Of a DNA stretch of 17,939 nt, positions 16,040 to 17,939 are shown piece after piece. Under the pieces are notes generated by a model. It saw only the letters and a program-made list of their open reading frames with translations. It was not told the DNA's origin and searched no databases. Position numbers and translations under genes: made by a program. Numbering within the stretch: the first letter of the stretch is position 1; each line of letters starts with the position of its first letter. Source of the stretch: Bacteroidaceae bacterium (GTDB lineage: Bacteria; Bacteroidota; Bacteroidia; Bacteroidales; Bacteroidaceae). The DNA lies in contig JAQWAN010000012.1 of the NCBI GenBank assembly GCA_028707655.1, positions 1 to 17,939 of the forward strand, in the 5' to 3' direction.

Positions 16040-16411
16040 ATGATTGAAATAGGATTAACATATACCAGTACAACAGAAGTAACCAACAGTAATACTGCTT
16101 TAGCAATCGGTTCAGGCGATTTACCCGTTTTTGCAACACCAGCCATGACAGCCCTAATGGAGAACGCAGCTATGATGAGTGTAGCCGCTCATCTTGACCA
16201 AGCAGACACAACAGTAGGAATAGCCATAAACAGCACACATAGTAAAGCATCAGCAATAGGCTCTGCGATAAAAGCAACAGCGAAGCTCATTGCCGTAGAT
16301 AATAAGAAGTTAACGTTCCAGGTAGTAGCAAACGCTAACGATGCTATTATTGGAGAGGCTACACATATACGCTATATTGTGAACAGAGAGAAATTTTTAC
16401 AACGTATCTAA
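16040..16411 (+). CDS. FlK-like hotdog-fold acyl-CoA thioesterase
   Basis: A single-domain, cytoplasmic thioesterase-superfamily protein of 123 residues, resembling fluoroacetyl-CoA thioesterase FlK. From the start MIEIGLTYTS, it has T33 (PVFATPAM), E41 (LMENAAM) and H67 (INSTHSKASAIG). The spacings of 8 and 26 residues equal those of the Thr-Glu-His triad of FlK (42, 50, 76), so catalysis is plausible. Most such proteins in gut bacteria act on unknown acyl-CoA or acyl-thioester substrates; fluoroacetate itself is unlikely here. An ATG eight codons upstream (16016) overlaps the -7 box and was set aside. The AIM24-family gene follows after 16 bases, so the two are probably cotranscribed. Confidence 0.85.
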   Translation: MIEIGLTYTSTTEVTNSNTALAIGSGDLPVFATPAMTALMENAAMMSVAAHLDQADTTVGIAINSTHSKASAIGSAIKATAKLIAVDNKKLTFQVVANANDAIIGEATHIRYIVNREKFLQRI

Positions 16412-16427
16412 TTTAAAGAACAACCGC

Positions 16428-17198
16428 ATGAAATCACACGAAATTGATTATGAGATAAAAGGACACGACATTCAATTTGTTGAGATTGAACTCGATCCAC
16501 AGGAGACTGTTATTGCAGAAGCAGGTGCCATGCTTTATATGAAAGAGGGCATTGAATTTGAAGCTAAGATGGGTGATGGTTCAGAACCCGATAAAGGCAT
16601 GTTTGGTAAACTCTTTTCTGCTGCATCTCGTGCCATCAGTGGAGAGTCTATCTTCTTAACACATTTTACGCACCGTGGCGTTGGTAAAAGTCAGGTTGCT
16701 TTTTCTGCACCCTATCCAGGCACCATCGTTCCACTTCAACTCTCTGAACTAGGCCATTCTATTATTGTACAGCGAGATGCCTTTTTATGTGCAGCATTGG
16801 GTACCAAAATAAGTATGCAATTTCATAAGAAAATAGGCTCTGGCTTCTTTGGTGGCGAGGGATTTATCCTTCAAAAATTAGAGGGAGATGGTAAAGCATT
16901 TATTCATGCCGGTGGAACGGTTATCGAAAAAGAGCTTAACAACGAGACCATCCGCATAGACACAGGATGTATTGTAGCCTTTCAACCAAGTATAAACTAC
17001 AGCATTGAGCGTGCAGGAGGTTTAAAATCGATGGTCTTTGGTGGAGAAGGCATGTTTTTAGCTACATTAAGTGGCACCGGTAAGATATGGTTACAATCAA
17101 TGCCTATTGGAAAATTGATTCAAAAATTAGCACCAATGGGTGGTAATAGCAGAAAAGGTGGTGGAACTAGTATCCTTAACACCTTCTTAGAGGATTAA
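16428..17198 (+). CDS. AIM24 / TIGR00266 family protein
   Basis: A 256-residue soluble beta-rich protein of the AIM24 superfamily, named after a yeast mitochondrial protein; the bacterial function is not established. Recognisable parts are the opening YEIKGHDIQFVEIELDPQE, the conserved VIAEAGAMLYM (about 28-38), a glycine-rich middle (SGFFGGEGFILQKLEGDG, about 139-156), and FGGEGMFLATLSGTGKIWLQ (about 205-224). There is no signal peptide or membrane helix. The C-terminus is glycine-rich and flexible. The gene follows the thioesterase after 16 bases and is closed by a strong terminator. Confidence 0.9.
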   Translation: MKSHEIDYEIKGHDIQFVEIELDPQETVIAEAGAMLYMKEGIEFEAKMGDGSEPDKGMFGKLFSAASRAISGESIFLTHFTHRGVGKSQVAFSAPYPGTIVPLQLSELGHSIIVQRDAFLCAALGTKISMQFHKKIGSGFFGGEGFILQKLEGDGKAFIHAGGTVIEKELNNETIRIDTGCIVAFQPSINYSIERAGGLKSMVFGGEGMFLATLSGTGKIWLQSMPIGKLIQKLAPMGGNSRKGGGTSILNTFLED

Positions 17199-17214
17199 TC
17201 ACCCTATTCATTAT

Positions 17215-17260
17215 AAACGAGAGGTTGTTTTATGCTAAAACAACCTCTCGTTTTATTTTC
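17215..17260. terminator. Bidirectional intrinsic terminator between convergent genes
   Basis: An 18-pair perfect inverted repeat, 17215-17232 with 17236-17253, around loop TGC. It ends in TTT plus a T-rich tail on the plus strand and begins with AAA for the minus strand, so it can end both the AIM24 transcript and the amt transcript arriving from the right. Confidence 0.87.
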
Positions 17261-17281
17261 TTTACTCCTGCAAATAGATTA

Positions 17282-17923
17282 CTAGTTGTACGCCGTTTCA
17301 CCATGTTCATAAATATCCAATCCCTCCTCTTCAATACGTTTAGAAACACGCAAACCATCTAGTTTATCCAGTCCCTTGAAGATAACAAAGCCACTTCCTA
17401 AGGCCCAAACGGCAATAGTACATGCACCTATACATTGTACAGCCAACAAGCCCCAATGCCCTGAGTAAAACAAACCATCTTCCGTTGCAAGTAATCCAGT
17501 GAATATTGTTCCAATAAATCCACAAACCCCGTGTACCGATGAAGCTCCCACAGGATCATCAATCTTTAATACCTTATCAATAAATTCAACGGAGAAAATC
17601 ATTACCGTTCCACATACAAGACCTATTGTAGCAGCTCCTAGCGGACTAACTACATCACATCCAGCAGTAACGCCAACTAATCCTGCCAATACACCATTTA
17701 AGGTTAAGGAAAGAGAGAATTTACCATGTTTCATCCCAGAGATGAATAGTGCAGCTAAACCACCAACTGCAGCACTAATATTTGTGGTGAGAAAGACATG
17801 TGCAATAGCAGAGGCATTTACGGCTCCATCTGCAGCTAACTGAGAGCCTGTATTAAATCCAAACCATGCAAACCATAGGATAAAGACACCCAGGGAAGCC
17901 AATAATAAGTTATGACCAAGAAT
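17282..17923 (-). CDS. amt: Ammonium transporter Amt, C-terminal part
   Basis: Inner-membrane ammonium channel, present as its last 214 codons. The frame reads ILGHNLLLASLGVFILWFAW, then FGFNTGSQLA, the usual mid-protein Amt region. DDPVGASSVHGVCGFIG carries the second histidine of the pore's twin-His pair; the first lies outside the window. The cytoplasmic tail LRVSKRIEEEGLDIYEHGETAYN is the family's conserved C-terminus, which in relatives binds a P-II protein; a glnK neighbour would be expected on the missing side. There is no true start in the window: the TTG at 17902 only resembles one. Bases from 17924 onward are adapter-like and do not extend the Amt protein. Confidence 0.93.
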   Translation of the reverse strand: MLGHNLLLASLGVFILWFAWFGFNTGSQLAADGAVNASAIAHVFLTTNISAAVGGLAALFISGMKHGKFSLSLTLNGVLAGLVGVTAGCDVVSPLGAATIGLVCGTVMIFSVEFIDKVLKIDDPVGASSVHGVCGFIGTIFTGLLATEDGLFYSGHWGLLAVQCIGACTIAVWALGSGFVIFKGLDKLDGLRVSKRIEEEGLDIYEHGETAYN

Positions 17924-17939
17924 AGATCGGAAGAGCGTC
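17924..17939. other. Illumina adapter remnant at the contig end
   Basis: The last 16 bases, AGATCGGAAGAGCGTC, equal the first 16 bases of the standard TruSeq adapter read-through sequence. The Amt homology ends exactly where this begins. It is almost certainly assembly contamination, not genome. Confidence 0.93.

Noticed and set aside
15952..16146. Minus-strand 64-codon frame across the divergent promoter region
   Set aside because: It lies antisense to the start of the thioesterase, covers its promoter, and has no family resemblance.
17282..17902. Treating the TTG at 17902 as the true start of a short Amt protein
   Set aside because: The Amt homology (ILGHNLLL) continues upstream in frame to 17923, so the gene is simply cut by the contig end.

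Overview
This AT-rich window carries the usual features of a Bacteroidales genome: promoter-like TAnnTTTG elements, Bacteroidetes-type lipoproteins, an AbgT-family transporter and a V/A-type ATPase operon in the gene order known from Bacteroides, Chlamydia and Treponema. It looks like one draft or metagenomic contig. Its left edge cuts V-ATPase subunit I. Its right edge cuts an ammonium transporter, and the last 16 bases equal the start of a common Illumina adapter, so they are probably not genomic. The species cannot be named from the sequence alone.

Layout. 1-6782 (minus strand): V/A-type ATPase operon, transcribed atpE - DUF2764-like gene - atpA - atpB - atpD - atpI (cut), tightly packed. 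6783-7463: a 680-bp stretch without protein genes; it holds the presumed ATPase promoter, a candidate structured small RNA on the plus strand ending in a strong intrinsic terminator, and a tRNA promoter. 7464-7537: tRNA-Arg(TCT) with its own terminator. 7710-15844 (minus strand): four genes that look like one operon, transcribed as S41-protease-like PDZ lipoprotein - 1483-residue double sensor kinase - response regulator - AbgT-family transporter. 16040-17198 (plus strand): a FlK-like hotdog thioesterase and an AIM24/TIGR00266 protein, ending in a bidirectional terminator. 17282 to the end (minus strand): the C-terminal part of an Amt ammonium transporter.

The four-gene block is the most interesting part. 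The S41-like lipoprotein has alanine and valine exactly where the family's catalytic serine and lysine belong, so it is probably a pseudoprotease working as a sensor or binding protein. The giant kinase contains two complete sensor-TM-kinase modules in one chain, and the two are degenerate in complementary ways. Module 1 has intact ATP-binding boxes but no clear H-box. Module 2 has an H-box-like KHET motif but ruined ATP-binding boxes. A testable model is that the first module's ATPase domain phosphorylates the second module's histidine, and the phosphate then passes to D59 of the response regulator. The regulator's gene is translationally coupled to the transporter. I infer an envelope-sensing system that controls import or export of a small aromatic or peptide-like substrate; the ligand is unknown.
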